Source: Moesziomyces globuligerus
Lineage: Eukaryota; Basidiomycota; Ustilaginomycetes; Ustilaginales; Ustilaginaceae
Reading direction: 5' to 3'
Length of the DNA stretch: 64,000 nt
Assembly: GCA_030849465.1 (NCBI GenBank)
Contig: JARVLF010000019.1
Coordinates: forward strand, 558,001-622,000
Position numbers and translations under genes: made by a program. Shown here one piece after another: positions 54,256 to 64,000 of the stretch. The notes under the pieces are model-generated. The model saw only the letters and a program-made list of their open reading frames with translations. It was not told the origin of the DNA and made no database searches. Position 1 is the stretch's first letter. The number at the start of each line of letters is the position of its first letter.

Positions 54256-56029
54256 GTTGGACTTAGAAGGTGTAAGTTTTAGCTTGTGCCGATTCGTGAG
54301 GGGAGAAGCAATTGAGGATTCGAGCATTCGACAATGTGACCTTTTTACACAAAAGAGATTGAATGAAGAGGCTTCTACAAGCTCCATTTCACCGTGGGGT
54401 TCGGGGTCAAGCCACGCCGTGACGAGGTGTGTCGCGTCATCGTCACACCATTGTGCCGGCACAGGCGAGCAAAGTCTTTACGTTTCCACCCGAACGGAGC
54501 TTCTCATATTTTTACCGGCAGCGGGGTGCGTCCCTTTTAGATAACTCATTCGCTGATTGAGATTCTCTTTAGCATCCGACGAGCAACGTAGGCCAAGCTC
54601 GAAACGCTGTGCTTACCATCGTTATCGGCACAAGCACGGCGAAGAGCTTGTACCGACGGTGCCTAGATTCTGCGTTGCGCGCGGCTCCTCTACGCCATTT
54701 TGTTTTGCTGATTTTCCCTCCTTGTTTTCATCTTGTTTTCTTTGATTTTTATTTTATTGTTTTGTTTTTGGTGTTGTCGTTAACTTTCTTTTCCGAGCGG
54801 CTAATTGATCCGGGATTTCGGATCCACCCAAAGCTGCTCGATGATGCATAATCCAGGGTGTGCATTAGCGCGTTTGCCAAGAAATGGCGCTTCTGCACGA
54901 TCAACTCGAGCACATGCTGTGACTTTATCAGATCACGCTAACCGATCTGATAACATTGTCCGTCGCGCGGCTTCCATCTTTCCGACCCAGCCACGAAATT
55001 TCGGGTGCATCGGCTGCCAGCAACCGTAATCTGATTGGTACTTTGCACTCCGATTCGGCCCGTTAGCTGCAATGACCTCGTGACGCTCGCGCCTTTCAAG
55101 GATGTGGAAGGGCCACATGCTCGGAGGATGAGAGCGTACTCGGCTAAAGCGGTCCATTGCTACGCAATCGCTCTACAGCTAAATTGCAAGCGGTTGCTCT
55201 TCTTGTGGGAATCCAAGTCAGACGAATCCAGTCCCTCTTTTTTAGCGGGGACTGAGCGTGCTGGGTCCCTTTTTCCAGACACGCCATGCTATGCGGCACT
55301 TTTCATAGGCGACCGATACAATACCACCATTGGCTGACGTGTTCATCCGCCGAGAGTGCATCTGCAGAAGGAAAAAAAAATTGTTAAAGAAGAAAAATAA
55401 ATGAAAAAGGAAAGAAGGCCGTCCTACACGAGGCTGAAAACCTGGGTGCTGGTCGCGTTTGGTCCGCGTCCTGAGTGCCTTGATCCTGCCTCTGCCCCTC
55501 TGCCGAGCCTGTAAGCAAGGAGAAGAAAGAGTGTCGGCGTGGGAGTGGCAGCGAGACTTGTCATTTTGTTTGACCTTCAACGCATTCCGGTCTACGGACA
55601 AAGATCCGTTTCCTTCGTCCGAAGTAGCCAGTTTGCTCGACGAGGACTGGAAAGCGATCCTTCACTTCCCTCAAAGAATTCCTTCTCGTACTTCTCCAAG
55701 CGGTGAGCTGCCCCCTGCATCAGTCGACTGCTTTACACTCGTTCGATGCCTTGCGTTTCGACGTAGCTCCGCAAAAGACAAGAGCTTTTCGGCCGCAAGT
55801 AAGTTGTTCCAGGCGCCACTCAGACAGATCGAAGAACCCCGGAGAAATTTCGTCACCAGCCATTGCCCGCAATCTGATACTGTCGGGCTATAAGGTCTTT
55901 TCGTTTCGGGCCAACAATTCGACCCGCAGTACGACCCGAACGTCGCGCCATCAGCATCGTCAAGGTGCACATCTTCATCTGTTCAGAAGATCTCGATATA
56001 GGGCACTCGGCTCCACCTCGTCCAGCAGC
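54256..56029. promoter_or_regulatory. bidirectional promoter region between fer5-like and fer6-like genes
   Basis: About 1.8 kb, AT-richer than neighbouring genes, with T-rich runs near 54700-54790 and A-rich runs near 55372-55410. It holds a perfect GATA inverted repeat (listed separately) and a TTATCG at 54622-54627. No gene is supported here. The open frame upstream of the ABC transporter ATG has no in-frame start codon of its own. Confidence 0.5.
54925..54953. promoter_or_regulatory. inverted-repeat GATA element, likely Urbs1-type iron-response site
   Basis: TTATCAGATC, nine bases, then GATCTGATAA: a perfect 10-bp inverted repeat with two TGATAA cores in opposite orientation. It lies about 670 nt from the acyltransferase start and about 1080 nt from the ABC transporter start. 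The core fits the (G/T)GATAA site known for the U. maydis GATA repressor Urbs1. The sequence is direct observation; the factor is inferred. Confidence 0.65.
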
Positions 56030-59000
56030 ATGACGATCGTCAACGAAAAGCAAGCGATGCAGTCGCGACCGGATGCATCCCAAGATCCCGAGCAGGCTCA
56101 GACGCCACCGCTGTCGGTTGAGCCGTGGGAGCCGCGAACATGGTGGAAGAGGGTTCCCTTCTTGAGCACCCGGGTGCGGCCCATCATCTCGGCACTGGAT
56201 CCTCAGCATCCCAACGCTAAGATGACTCCAGAAGCGACTGCCAACTGGTTCTCGCTCTGCTGCTTTGCCTGGATCGACCCCATCCTCACCGCTGGCTATA
56301 CACGTCCTATGGAGAAGGATGACCTCTACCTTCTCCCACAGGACCGGTGCTCTGACCACCTCGGCGCTCGACTGCTGACTGCACTTGAAAAAAGGCGGAA
56401 GCAAAGACGCGCGACAATGATCCACGGCTCAAAGAAGGCAGACAAGCCTGCCAAGATCCCGTCGCTCATGTGGGCTATGAATGACATCGTCTTTCGCTAT
56501 TTCTGGATTGGTGGCCTGCTCAAGCTTCTTGCCGACATAGGCACCATCACAAGTCCACTGCTTCTTCGAGCGCTAATCAACTTCGGTCGAGACTCGTACA
56601 AGCTCAGGAACGATCGAGACCAAGCCCCTCACATTGGGAAGGGAGTGGGTCTTGCCATCGGTCTGTTCCTGGTTCAGGCCTTGTGCGTCTTCCTCAACGT
56701 CCACGCTTTCAATCGCGGCTTTGGCACGGGTATCATTCTGCGCGGCGCCCTCATCCAGGCAATCTTTCAACGCGGTATGAATCTGTCGACACGAGCCAGA
56801 ACCACGGGCGGTCTCGGCGTCAGCAAGCTCGTCACACTCATCAGTGCGGACGCTACACGTATCGACTACGCGGGTCAGTTCTTCCACATGGCTTGGACGA
56901 GCGCTGTCCAGATCACCATCTGCATAGCGCTGCTCATTTGGAGTCTCAAGTACAGTGCGCTGCCGGGCATTGCTGTGCTGGTGCTGATGAGTCCAGTACA
57001 GACTGTAATCACCAAGCGGCTCTTTGCACTGCGCAAGGAGAGCATGGTCTGGACCGACAAGCGCAACAAGGCAGTCAACGAGGTCGTAGGAGGCATCCGT
57101 GTCGTCAAGCAATTTGCGTGGGAACAGCCTTACTCGGATCGCGTCGCCGAGCTGCGCAAGAAGGAGATGGCGTTTCACCGCGTTCGTCTCTACCTGCGAT
57201 CCCTCAACCTAGCTCTTTCCTTCGCTACGCCCACCATCGCCACTGTGCTCAGCTTCGTCACCTATGCTCTTGTAGGGAACGAGCTGGATGCTGCAATCTT
57301 GTTTTCCTCGCTCTCGTTCTTCACTCTGCTCCGCACTCCTCTGCAATTCTTGCCCATCGCATGGAACGCCGTGGTTGATGCCAAGAACGCAGCGGATCGT
57401 ATCGAAGAGGTCTTTGATGCTGAGATGCAGCATGACCAGATCGTTCGCGATCCTAGTGCTCAGAATGCCATCGAACTTCAAAATGCAAGCTTCACCTGGG
57501 AGACGACACCATCCGCAGGTACGACAGAGACGGTAGCGACGCTCGATGCAATTAACCTGACAGTCCCGCGCGGAGCGCTCTGCGCCGTCGTCGGCGGTGT
57601 CGGTAGCGGCAAGAGTTCCCTTGTCTCTGCGCTAGCAGGCGAGATGCGACAGACGCAAGGCAAAGTGACGCTTGCTTCTTCAACAGCCGTATGTGCACAG
57701 ACTTCATGGATCCAGAGCACCACGATTCGCAACAACATCGTCTTCGGCAACGTCTTTGATCCAGAACGCTACCGACGAGTTCTTGACAAATGTTGTCTCC
57801 TTCCGGATCTTGCTACGCTGGCCCAAGGCGACCAGACCATCGTGGGCGAGAAGGGACTTTCGCTCTCTGGAGGCCAGAAGCAGCGCCTCAACATCGCACG
57901 CGCGCTCTACCACAACAGCGAGATTGTGCTGCTGGACGATTGCCTTTCCGCACTAGACGCACGTGTGGGAGCCGACATCTTCGCCAACGTCATCGCTGGC
58001 CATGCGATGCAGGGAAAGACACGTCTGCTTGTAACGCATTCACTAGACGTTCTGCGATCTTGTGACTGGATCGTGTACATGGAGAACGGTCGCATTGCAG
58101 AACAAGGTACCTACGACGAGCTTGTCGGAAACAAGGGCCGTGTGGCTGAACTTGTTCTGACACACACGAGAGATCAGAGCGATCGATCTAAAGACGAAGT
58201 CGGCGAGCCGTCCGAGGGCGACCTGGACGCAAGGGCAAGATCAATCCTCGGATCGCATTCGGAAGAGGATGCAGCACGGCTCCGCAAGGACGGCAGTGAA
58301 TCTTCAATCAACTCCACGGCTACTTTGGAAGATGATCGCAAGCCGGACATGTCCTCTGATGATTCGGACACAAGAACGGAGAAGAATGTGGTAAAGGAGG
58401 CCAAGAGCAAAGCGTTGATGCAGGATGAAGAGCGATCAAGTGGATCCGTCTCGCGGGTCACCTACCTCTCGTACCTCAATGCTGCGCCTCTGTCCGCCCT
58501 GTTTCCCCTCTTTGTCCTGGCCGTGCTAGTATTCCAAGGCTCCACGATCATGTCTCCTGTGTGGCTGATGTGGTGGCAAAAAGGCACGTTTGGCCTGCAG
58601 CAAGGCGTCTACATGGGAGTGTACGCCATTTTTGGAGTCACTCAGTCACTCGGACTGCTAAGCATGGGTATCATCTTCTCGACCTTCACCATCGCTTCGG
58701 CAACCACGCTGCACCACCGAGCCCTGCAACGCGTGCTGCATGCTCCCTTCTCTTTCTTCGACACGACACCTCAAGGCCGCATCACGCATCGCTTCAGCAA
58801 GGACATGGATACGCTCGACAACATCATCGGCGAAGCGATGCGCACGCTCATCGGCACTGTTGTTCAGGTGATTGGATCGATCGTGTTGATCGCCATCCTG
58901 ACGCCTTACTTTTTGATCCCCGTTGCCGTGATTCTGGTGCTGTATTTCTGGATCGCGGCCTACTATCGCTCGACGGCTCGTGAGCTTCGTCGTATCGATG

Positions 59001-60181
59001 CAAGTCTGCGATCAAACATGCACGAGCATTTTAGCGAGTCTCTGCATGGACTGGTCACGATTCGAGCTTTTGGTCAGGTCGATGCCTTTGTTACCGAAAA
59101 TTGCCGCCGTATAGACAAGCAAAACCGCGCCTACTGGCTGGCTCAGACTTGTCAGCGATGGCTTTCGGCTCGACTGGACTTTCTTGGCTCGCTGCTCATC
59201 CTGTCAGTCGCGATACTGGTGGTGGCGAGTCGTTTCGACATCAGTCCCGAAGAGTCGGGCGTGGCTCTTTCTTACATCCTCACTGCACAGAGCATTTTCG
59301 GGTGGATGATTCGACACGCCGCGGAGCTGGAGAACAACATGAGCGCCGTCGAGCGTGTCCTGCACTACGCCAAACACATCGAGCAGGAGAAACCCTATCA
59401 CGTTCCTCAGGTCGATCGGGCTTTGGCTGCTCGAGATTGGCCAGAACGTGGAGAGATTCATTTCAACCAGGTCGAAGCTAGGTACACCTCGTCTGGACAC
59501 AACGTCCTCGATCGGCTGGATCTGCACATAAAGGCTGGAGAGAGGATCGCCTTTTGCGGACGCACGGGAGCTGGCAAGAGCACCTTGGTCACCACGCTGC
59601 TTCGCTCGCTGGAGCTGAGCGGGGGTAGCATCACTGTGGACGGCGTCAACATTGCCACCATGGGTCTTCATCGTTTGCGAAGGTCCATTTCGCTCATTCC
59701 TCAGGATGCCGTGATCTACAGCGGAACGCTGCGATACAACCTCGACCCACTTGGCGAACACGACGATGCTACGCTTGACGAGGCCCTGCAACGCACCAGC
59801 TTGACCGATCTAACGCTGGACATGACCATCACAGAGGAAGGTGGCAATCTGTCTGCGGGCCAACGTTCGCTCATCTCTCTCACCAGAGCCATGGTACGAA
59901 AGACTCGCATCGTGATCCTGGACGAAGCAACGGCCAACATCGACCAACAGACCGACGCGAAGATTCAAGAGGTATTCAAGACCGAGTTCGACTCGATCAC
60001 CACGCTCACAGTGGCGCACCGGATGCGGACCATCTTGCATTCGGATCGTGTCTGCGTGCTCGACAAAGGCCAGATTGTCGAGATTGGCCCTCCCGGCGAG
60101 CTTTGGCGGCATGAAAAGGGACCATTTAGAGCCCTCTGCGACAGTGCCAACATTCACTTCGAAGATGGACAGTGGCATTGA
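56030..60181 (+). CDS. fer6: ABC transporter, ABCC/MRP type, full size (Fer6-like)
   Basis: Single exon, 1383 residues from ATG 56030 (MTIVNEKQAMQSRP), the first ATG in this frame. Layout TMD1-NBD1-TMD2-NBD2. NBD1: Walker A GGVGSGKSSL (about 522), signature LSGGQKQRLNIARALY (about 611), Walker B IVLLDDCLSALDA (about 633). NBD2: Walker A GRTGAGKSTLVTTLL (about 1180), signature LSAGQRSLISLTRAMV (about 1273), Walker B IVILDEATANID (about 1295). NBD1 has Asp instead of the catalytic Glu after Walker B, the usual degenerate site of ABCC proteins. A linker of about 130 Ser/Asp-rich residues separates the halves. No N-terminal TMD0 is seen. It sits between fer5- and fer7-like genes and may export the siderophore or its precursors or move them between compartments; the substrate is not proven by sequence. 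Confidence 0.9.
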   Translation: MTIVNEKQAMQSRPDASQDPEQAQTPPLSVEPWEPRTWWKRVPFLSTRVRPIISALDPQHPNAKMTPEATANWFSLCCFAWIDPILTAGYTRPMEKDDLYLLPQDRCSDHLGARLLTALEKRRKQRRATMIHGSKKADKPAKIPSLMWAMNDIVFRYFWIGGLLKLLADIGTITSPLLLRALINFGRDSYKLRNDRDQAPHIGKGVGLAIGLFLVQALCVFLNVHAFNRGFGTGIILRGALIQAIFQRGMNLSTRARTTGGLGVSKLVTLISADATRIDYAGQFFHMAWTSAVQITICIALLIWSLKYSALPGIAVLVLMSPVQTVITKRLFALRKESMVWTDKRNKAVNEVVGGIRVVKQFAWEQPYSDRVAELRKKEMAFHRVRLYLRSLNLALSFATPTIATVLSFVTYALVGNELDAAILFSSLSFFTLLRTPLQFLPIAWNAVVDAKNAADRIEEVFDAEMQHDQIVRDPSAQNAIELQNASFTWETTPSAGTTETVATLDAINLTVPRGALCAVVGGVGSGKSSLVSALAGEMRQTQGKVTLASSTAVCAQTSWIQSTTIRNNIVFGNVFDPERYRRVLDKCCLLPDLATLAQGDQTIVGEKGLSLSGGQKQRLNIARALYHNSEIVLLDDCLSALDARVGADIFANVIAGHAMQGKTRLLVTHSLDVLRSCDWIVYMENGRIAEQGTYDELVGNKGRVAELVLTHTRDQSDRSKDEVGEPSEGDLDARARSILGSHSEEDAARLRKDGSESSINSTATLEDDRKPDMSSDDSDTRTEKNVVKEAKSKALMQDEERSSGSVSRVTYLSYLNAAPLSALFPLFVLAVLVFQGSTIMSPVWLMWWQKGTFGLQQGVYMGVYAIFGVTQSLGLLSMGIIFSTFTIASATTLHHRALQRVLHAPFSFFDTTPQGRITHRFSKDMDTLDNIIGEAMRTLIGTVVQVIGSIVLIAILTPYFLIPVAVILVLYFWIAAYYRSTARELRRIDASLRSNMHEHFSESLHGLVTIRAFGQVDAFVTENCRRIDKQNRAYWLAQTCQRWLSARLDFLGSLLILSVAILVVASRFDISPEESGVALSYILTAQSIFGWMIRHAAELENNMSAVERVLHYAKHIEQEKPYHVPQVDRALAARDWPERGEIHFNQVEARYTSSGHNVLDRLDLHIKAGERIAFCGRTGAGKSTLVTTLLRSLELSGGSITVDGVNIATMGLHRLRRSISLIPQDAVIYSGTLRYNLDPLGEHDDATLDEALQRTSLTDLTLDMTITEEGGNLSAGQRSLISLTRAMVRKTRIVILDEATANIDQQTDAKIQEVFKTEFDSITTLTVAHRMRTILHSDRVCVLDKGQIVEIGPPGELWRHEKGPFRALCDSANIHFEDGQWH

Positions 60182-61669
60182 AAAGGATTCGGACTGTGAT
60201 CACAATACAGTAGAACGCATCACGCGAACGAATTGAGTCGAATTGACGGAATTGTCTCCCTGTTTCCGCTACGCTTTCAAGACGGTAATGCCATACCGTC
60301 GCCCTTCGTGCGCTGCTCTGCAATGGAAACAGTCCAACCTCTTTTGATTGCTACACAGAAAAAGAATCTGCACTAGAAGCGAGGACCACCTCGATCCAGT
60401 ATCGGAACAATTCGGCTACGAGCCAGATTCAAACCCTATCAGATTGCCTTTGAGCCGAGCTCAGTCGCCTGCCTTTAGTCGTAGACTACCGCCTCGGTCA
60501 TCTTGGCAGGAGTCGTGCGTCAACGCTATGATCGGGTCCCTTTCTTTTTTCGAAAGCAAGGAGTTGCTCTGCCAGGAAAAAAAACAATTAATCGCCAACC
60601 TTGGCGCTTGTTCTAGTGGCTTGGCTGAAGACTTCGCGTTGGCGAGTCTACCGTCTGATTCAATCTGGCTTTTCAGATGGCAAACATACTGTACAGTATG
60701 TCGAGAAACGGATCTTTTTTTTCAAAGATTTATCAATTCCGAATGTTCTCTGATTTTTATTTTTTATTTTTTTGCCCGTTGTTTGACGTCGAAAGAAGTG
60801 CTAGCTTTATTATTTAATAAATTATTTTTCCGGATGGGCCTGACCAGAGCTACAGTATCTGTGAGGCGCATGCAAATTTCTGGGCATACCGTGTGCTTTC
60901 GTTCGACCTCCCCCACTCTCACTATTTCTACTCTATCAGATGAAAGATTTTCCCCTTCCTCATTGGCGTCTCTCGCTCGGATCTTCAGCGACACTGTCGT
61001 TTCGCCTTCGGACGTTCACGGAACCACTTTGTCAAAGAGCCCCACCCAGGGTTGAGAGGGCTGTACTGTTTCAATCATGCGAATCCTTGAAAACCCAATC
61101 ACGTTGCGAGCGTCAAATGTGGCTCGAGCAAGCCCTTGCGGCTGTTGCACTCGGCTTTATGTGAATTACCCTGCACACCTTTGCGTCTACGGCCACAAAT
61201 CCTAGTTCGGACGTGATGGTCACCTAGTTTGTCTTGCTCGAGCAGTCCCGTATCAGAGATGCACTTCCTGTGCGGGTACAAGGTTGTCAATGCATCTGAG
61301 AGTTTGAGCGCGAGCAAGGCCCGGGCAAATTCGGCTTGTCTGACTCATGCTCAGTGGCGCAGTATACCGTCCCATCAGAGTCCTTACACAGATGAACATT
61401 ACCGGAAGCACGAGGCAAAAAAGAAACTTTCCTGCAAGGTCCGGCCGACCCTTAGTGCTTGTTAGACACCGCAAGGCAGACGTCCTGTAAGAAGGAAATC
61501 CGAGCCGAAGCTAGCGGCTTTTTCAGCTTCGTGCGTATATCGGGGTACATAAGGAGCGGTCTTTCCGTCGAGATGGACGGTCCAGAATTTCCTCTCATAC
61601 GTTTGTACTTGCAGTCCCGGTAGTCAAAGCCTGTGGCTGGACAACAGGCCGTCCCAATTGGCTGTAACC
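60182..61669 (+). promoter_or_regulatory. intergenic region upstream of the MFS siderophore transporter
   Basis: About 1.5 kb without a supported gene. Strongly T/A-rich stretches lie at about 60750-60830. TTATCA at 60730-60735 gives a TGATAA core on the minus strand, a possible GATA-factor site about 940 nt before the start. The rest is unremarkable. Confidence 0.45.
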
Positions 61670-63752
61670 ATGTCGATCAAAGCTCGCGAACACAGCAAAC
61701 CCGAGTCCGAGGCTCGCGTCTCTTCTTCAAGCAACAATTCGCCTTTCAAGGATGACCAGGCTGCTGTCGAACAGTCTACTACCGTCCACAATCCGAGCTT
61801 GGCTGCTCGAGTGAGTGCAGTCCGCGATGCCGATGCTTCGAGCGCGCATGAAGGACAACAGGCAGGCGTGAGCCGTATCGAAGCGCTTTACCGAGTCTTC
61901 CCTCGCAACCACCCTGTGGTTTGGTCTCTCTATGCGAGTCTGGCTGCTGTGACCATCTGCTTTTCTTTGGACCAGTCTACCACCGCTGCATACCAGCTGT
62001 ACGCTACCAACACGCTCGGCAACCACGGTACCCTGTTTGGCATCATCGCGACGGTCGAAGCCATCATCAGTGAGTCTTTCTTGCTCTGTTATGGAGCTTG
62101 ATGCATCGATCGGTGCTTGATACTGACTTCGTCCCTGTGTCGCTTGACGAATGCGCATTTCCGACTCGACAGACGCTGTATCCAAGCCTTTCATCGCCAA
62201 GATTTGCGACATTTTCTCGCGACAGACGGCCTATCTCATGGTCGCCATCTTCTATACCTTGGGCTTTGTTATCTGCGCGGCTTCGCACACTCCGGCCGCC
62301 TTTGCCGTTGGACGCATCATCACTGAGGTTGGTCAGGCAGGCTTCGATCTGGTGACCGACATCGTCGTTGCTGATCTGAGCCCTCTGCAATGGCGAGGCG
62401 TGGCCACCGCCTTGACTTCGTTCCCGTTTATCTTCCTCCCCTACTGCGGCAGCAACATTCAGGCGCGTCTCGCGCCACCGGGATACCCTGAGGGCTGGCG
62501 ATGGGGTTATGGGATGTTTGCCATCATGGCTCCTGTCTGCGTCACACCCATCATCCTGGTGCTCACGTACTCGGATAGTAAAGCCCGCAAGGCCGGTGAG
62601 CTCTCGTTTGCTTCCAGTCGACTCGAAACGCAGCGCGCTCAGGAGCAAGGAACTCTGCAGGTGCGACGCGACTCGCTCAAGGACCGCTACGCTACCCTTA
62701 TCCGGCTTTGCAAGGAGATGGATCTCATTGGACTGTTCCTTCTGGCAATGTCGTTTGCTCTCATCCTGGTGCCCTTCAGCATCTACAAGACGGCGGACAA
62801 GCAGTGGCGCAACCCTTCGATCATCGCCATGTTTGTCTGCGGCGGTATCGTTCTGGCGATGTTCGTGGCTTGGGAGGTGCTTTACGCTACTCATCCGGTG
62901 ATGAACAAGAGGGTGTGGTACAATCGCACTTTCCTGCTCGCCGTTACCATCGACATTTTCTACTTCATGGGTGGCAACATACGGTCGGTCTACTACGCCA
63001 CCTATGTCAACGTTGGAACCAACCTGTCCAGCGTCGACTGGGGCTACGTTGCGAATGCGCTGCCGACGTCTGCACTGTCTCTATTTGGTCTTCTTGCTGG
63101 CCTCTACCTGCGATACTTCCACCGATACAAGATGCTCCAGATCTGTGGCTTGGCCATTCGAATTGTTGCCATGGGCCTTTATCTGTACGGACGAGATCGC
63201 AACCTCACCACGATGGTGATTGTATGGGCGCAGATTCTCAACTCGCTCGGCGGCGCCTGTTCGGTCGTAGGCACGCGAGTGGCGTCGCAAGCATCGGTGC
63301 CGCATCAGGATCTCGCTTCCATCATCGCTCAGCTGGGCTTGTGGACGCGTCTTGGTGGTGCGATTGGATCCGCGGTTGCAGCCGGCATCTGGACGGGCAC
63401 CCTCGACGATCATCTGGCTCAAACCGATCTGACCCCTGCCCAGCAAAAAACGGTCTACGGAAAGCCCGCCAGTGCCAAAACCGCGTTCAAGTGGGGAACG
63501 CCTCTTCGCAATCAGATCATCGCTGCAATGAGCCAGACGATGAAGCCTATCTTGATTGCTTCGCTGGTTCTCGCGTTCGTTCCTCTCTTCGCAGGTCTCA
63601 TGATGCCCAACTACTACCTTGGCAAGACGCAAAACGCGGTAGACGGCACCGACAACTCGGGCCGTATGATCGAGTCGGCCGAGGAGAACCCCAACGCAAG
63701 GATCAACAAGAAGAAGAGTATCTTTGCTCGTTTCCCTCTTGGCAGAAGGTAG
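61670..63752 (+). CDS. fer7: MFS siderophore-iron transporter (Fer7-like, ARN/SIT family)
   Basis: Two exons, 61670-62069 and 62173-63752, giving 659 residues. The 103-nt intron (GTGAGT/ACAG, phase 1) joins TVEAII-N to AVSKPFIAKICDIFSRQTAY, a typical SIT motif. SIT proteins import ferri-siderophores across the plasma membrane by proton symport. Many membrane segments are visible: VWSLYASLAAVTICFSL, AYLMVAIFYTLGFVICAA, FIFLPYCGSNIQARLAPPGY, LIGLFLLAMSFALILVPFSI, IIAMFVCGGIVLAMFVAWEV, LLAVTIDIFYFMGGNIRSVY, ILIASLVLAFVPLFAGLMM. The C-terminal loop with GNNT-like extracellular features is WTGTLDDHL. It follows the ABC transporter in the same direction, 1.5 kb away. Confidence 0.93.
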
Positions 63753-64000
63753 ACTACACGTCAGTGATGCCACACACCGGATGCAACGTCTGCATATTAT
63801 TCATAAAATGAAGGGCCTTTGTTTACTGTACTCGTACCGTTACTCCTATCGCCGGATGTTCCGCGGCAAGATGGCAAGGAGAAAAAGAAAGCACCAAACA
63901 AGCTCAAATGAAGAGACTTGACCACGCCAGATCCAGCATTTGTGACCTCTCACCGCCAAAGCCGGGCTCGTGCTTTCAGCCGTCACCGCATGAGAGGAAC
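63753..64000. other. right end of window, 3' flank of the transporter
   Basis: No further gene is visible. Other siderophore cluster members could lie beyond this edge. Confidence 0.4.

Noticed and set aside
55703..56029. 109-codon upstream extension of the ABC transporter frame
   Set aside because: Open but without any in-frame ATG before 56030; it begins on a non-ATG codon and has no ABCC N-terminal features.
1..64000. tRNA, rRNA, CRISPR arrays and intact transposons
   Set aside because: No cloverleaf with a GGTTC-type box, no regular spacer arrays, and no transposase or reverse transcriptase motif was seen by eye. A tRNA or repeat search program could still find something small.

Overview
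The window looks like nuclear DNA of a smut fungus (Basidiomycota, Ustilaginaceae; Ustilago/Sporisorium type). Genes are dense, GC-rich and mostly intron-poor, with short GT-AG introns. The right third carries a cluster whose content matches the ferrichrome A siderophore cluster described in Ustilago maydis. I cannot fix the species from sequence alone.

Left part (1-31.8 kb): ordinary housekeeping DNA. In order: the C-terminal end of a WD40 protein resembling UTP17/WDR75 (+), a small hypothetical gene (+), PEX11 (+, three exons), a Zn2Cys6 transcription factor (-), an EI24-family membrane protein (+), a cysteine-rich secreted protein (+), a type II 3-dehydroquinase (+, three exons), a metallo-beta-lactamase-fold hydrolase (-), a Sel1-repeat protein, probably mitochondrial (+), IPI1 (-, two exons), an LYR-motif SDH assembly factor (+, two exons), eIF3b (-), SPB1 (+), a TMEM115/DUF1751 rhomboid-like protein (-), RanGAP (-, three exons) and translation elongation factor 2 (+). 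The EF-2 gene is spliced from an 8-nt first exon, one long exon, an 8-nt microexon and a last coding exon holding only the stop codon.

Boundary (31.8-35.5 kb): about 3.7 kb of poorer coding signal between EF-2 and the siderophore cluster. It holds two interrupted reading frames (one TGA on the minus strand, one TAG on the plus strand), an 83-bp direct repeat pair and a 28-bp tandem duplication. It looks like a decaying or rearranged cluster edge.

Right part (35.5-64 kb): the siderophore cluster. A 4.8-kilo-residue NRPS with the order A-T-C-A-T-C-A-T-C-T-C-T-C (fer3 type) lies on the minus strand. An enoyl-CoA hydratase (fer4 type, +), an IucB/RhbD-like N-acyltransferase (fer5 type, -), a full-length ABCC transporter (fer6 type, +) and an MFS siderophore transporter (fer7 type, +) follow. 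By analogy with U. maydis, the hydratase makes methylglutaconyl-CoA from HMG-CoA, the acyltransferase puts it on N5-hydroxyornithine, and the NRPS assembles the cyclic hexapeptide. The two transporters would handle export/compartment transport and ferri-siderophore uptake. Ornithine monooxygenase (sid1) and HMG-CoA synthase (hcs1) are not in this window. The intergenic regions contain GATAA-type motifs, the best being a perfect 10-bp inverted repeat with two TGATAA cores between the acyltransferase and the ABC transporter. This fits control by a GATA iron repressor of the Urbs1 type.

I saw no tRNA, rRNA, CRISPR array or intact transposon. The many long open frames opposite EF-2, eIF3b, SPB1 and others are products of GC-biased codon use.
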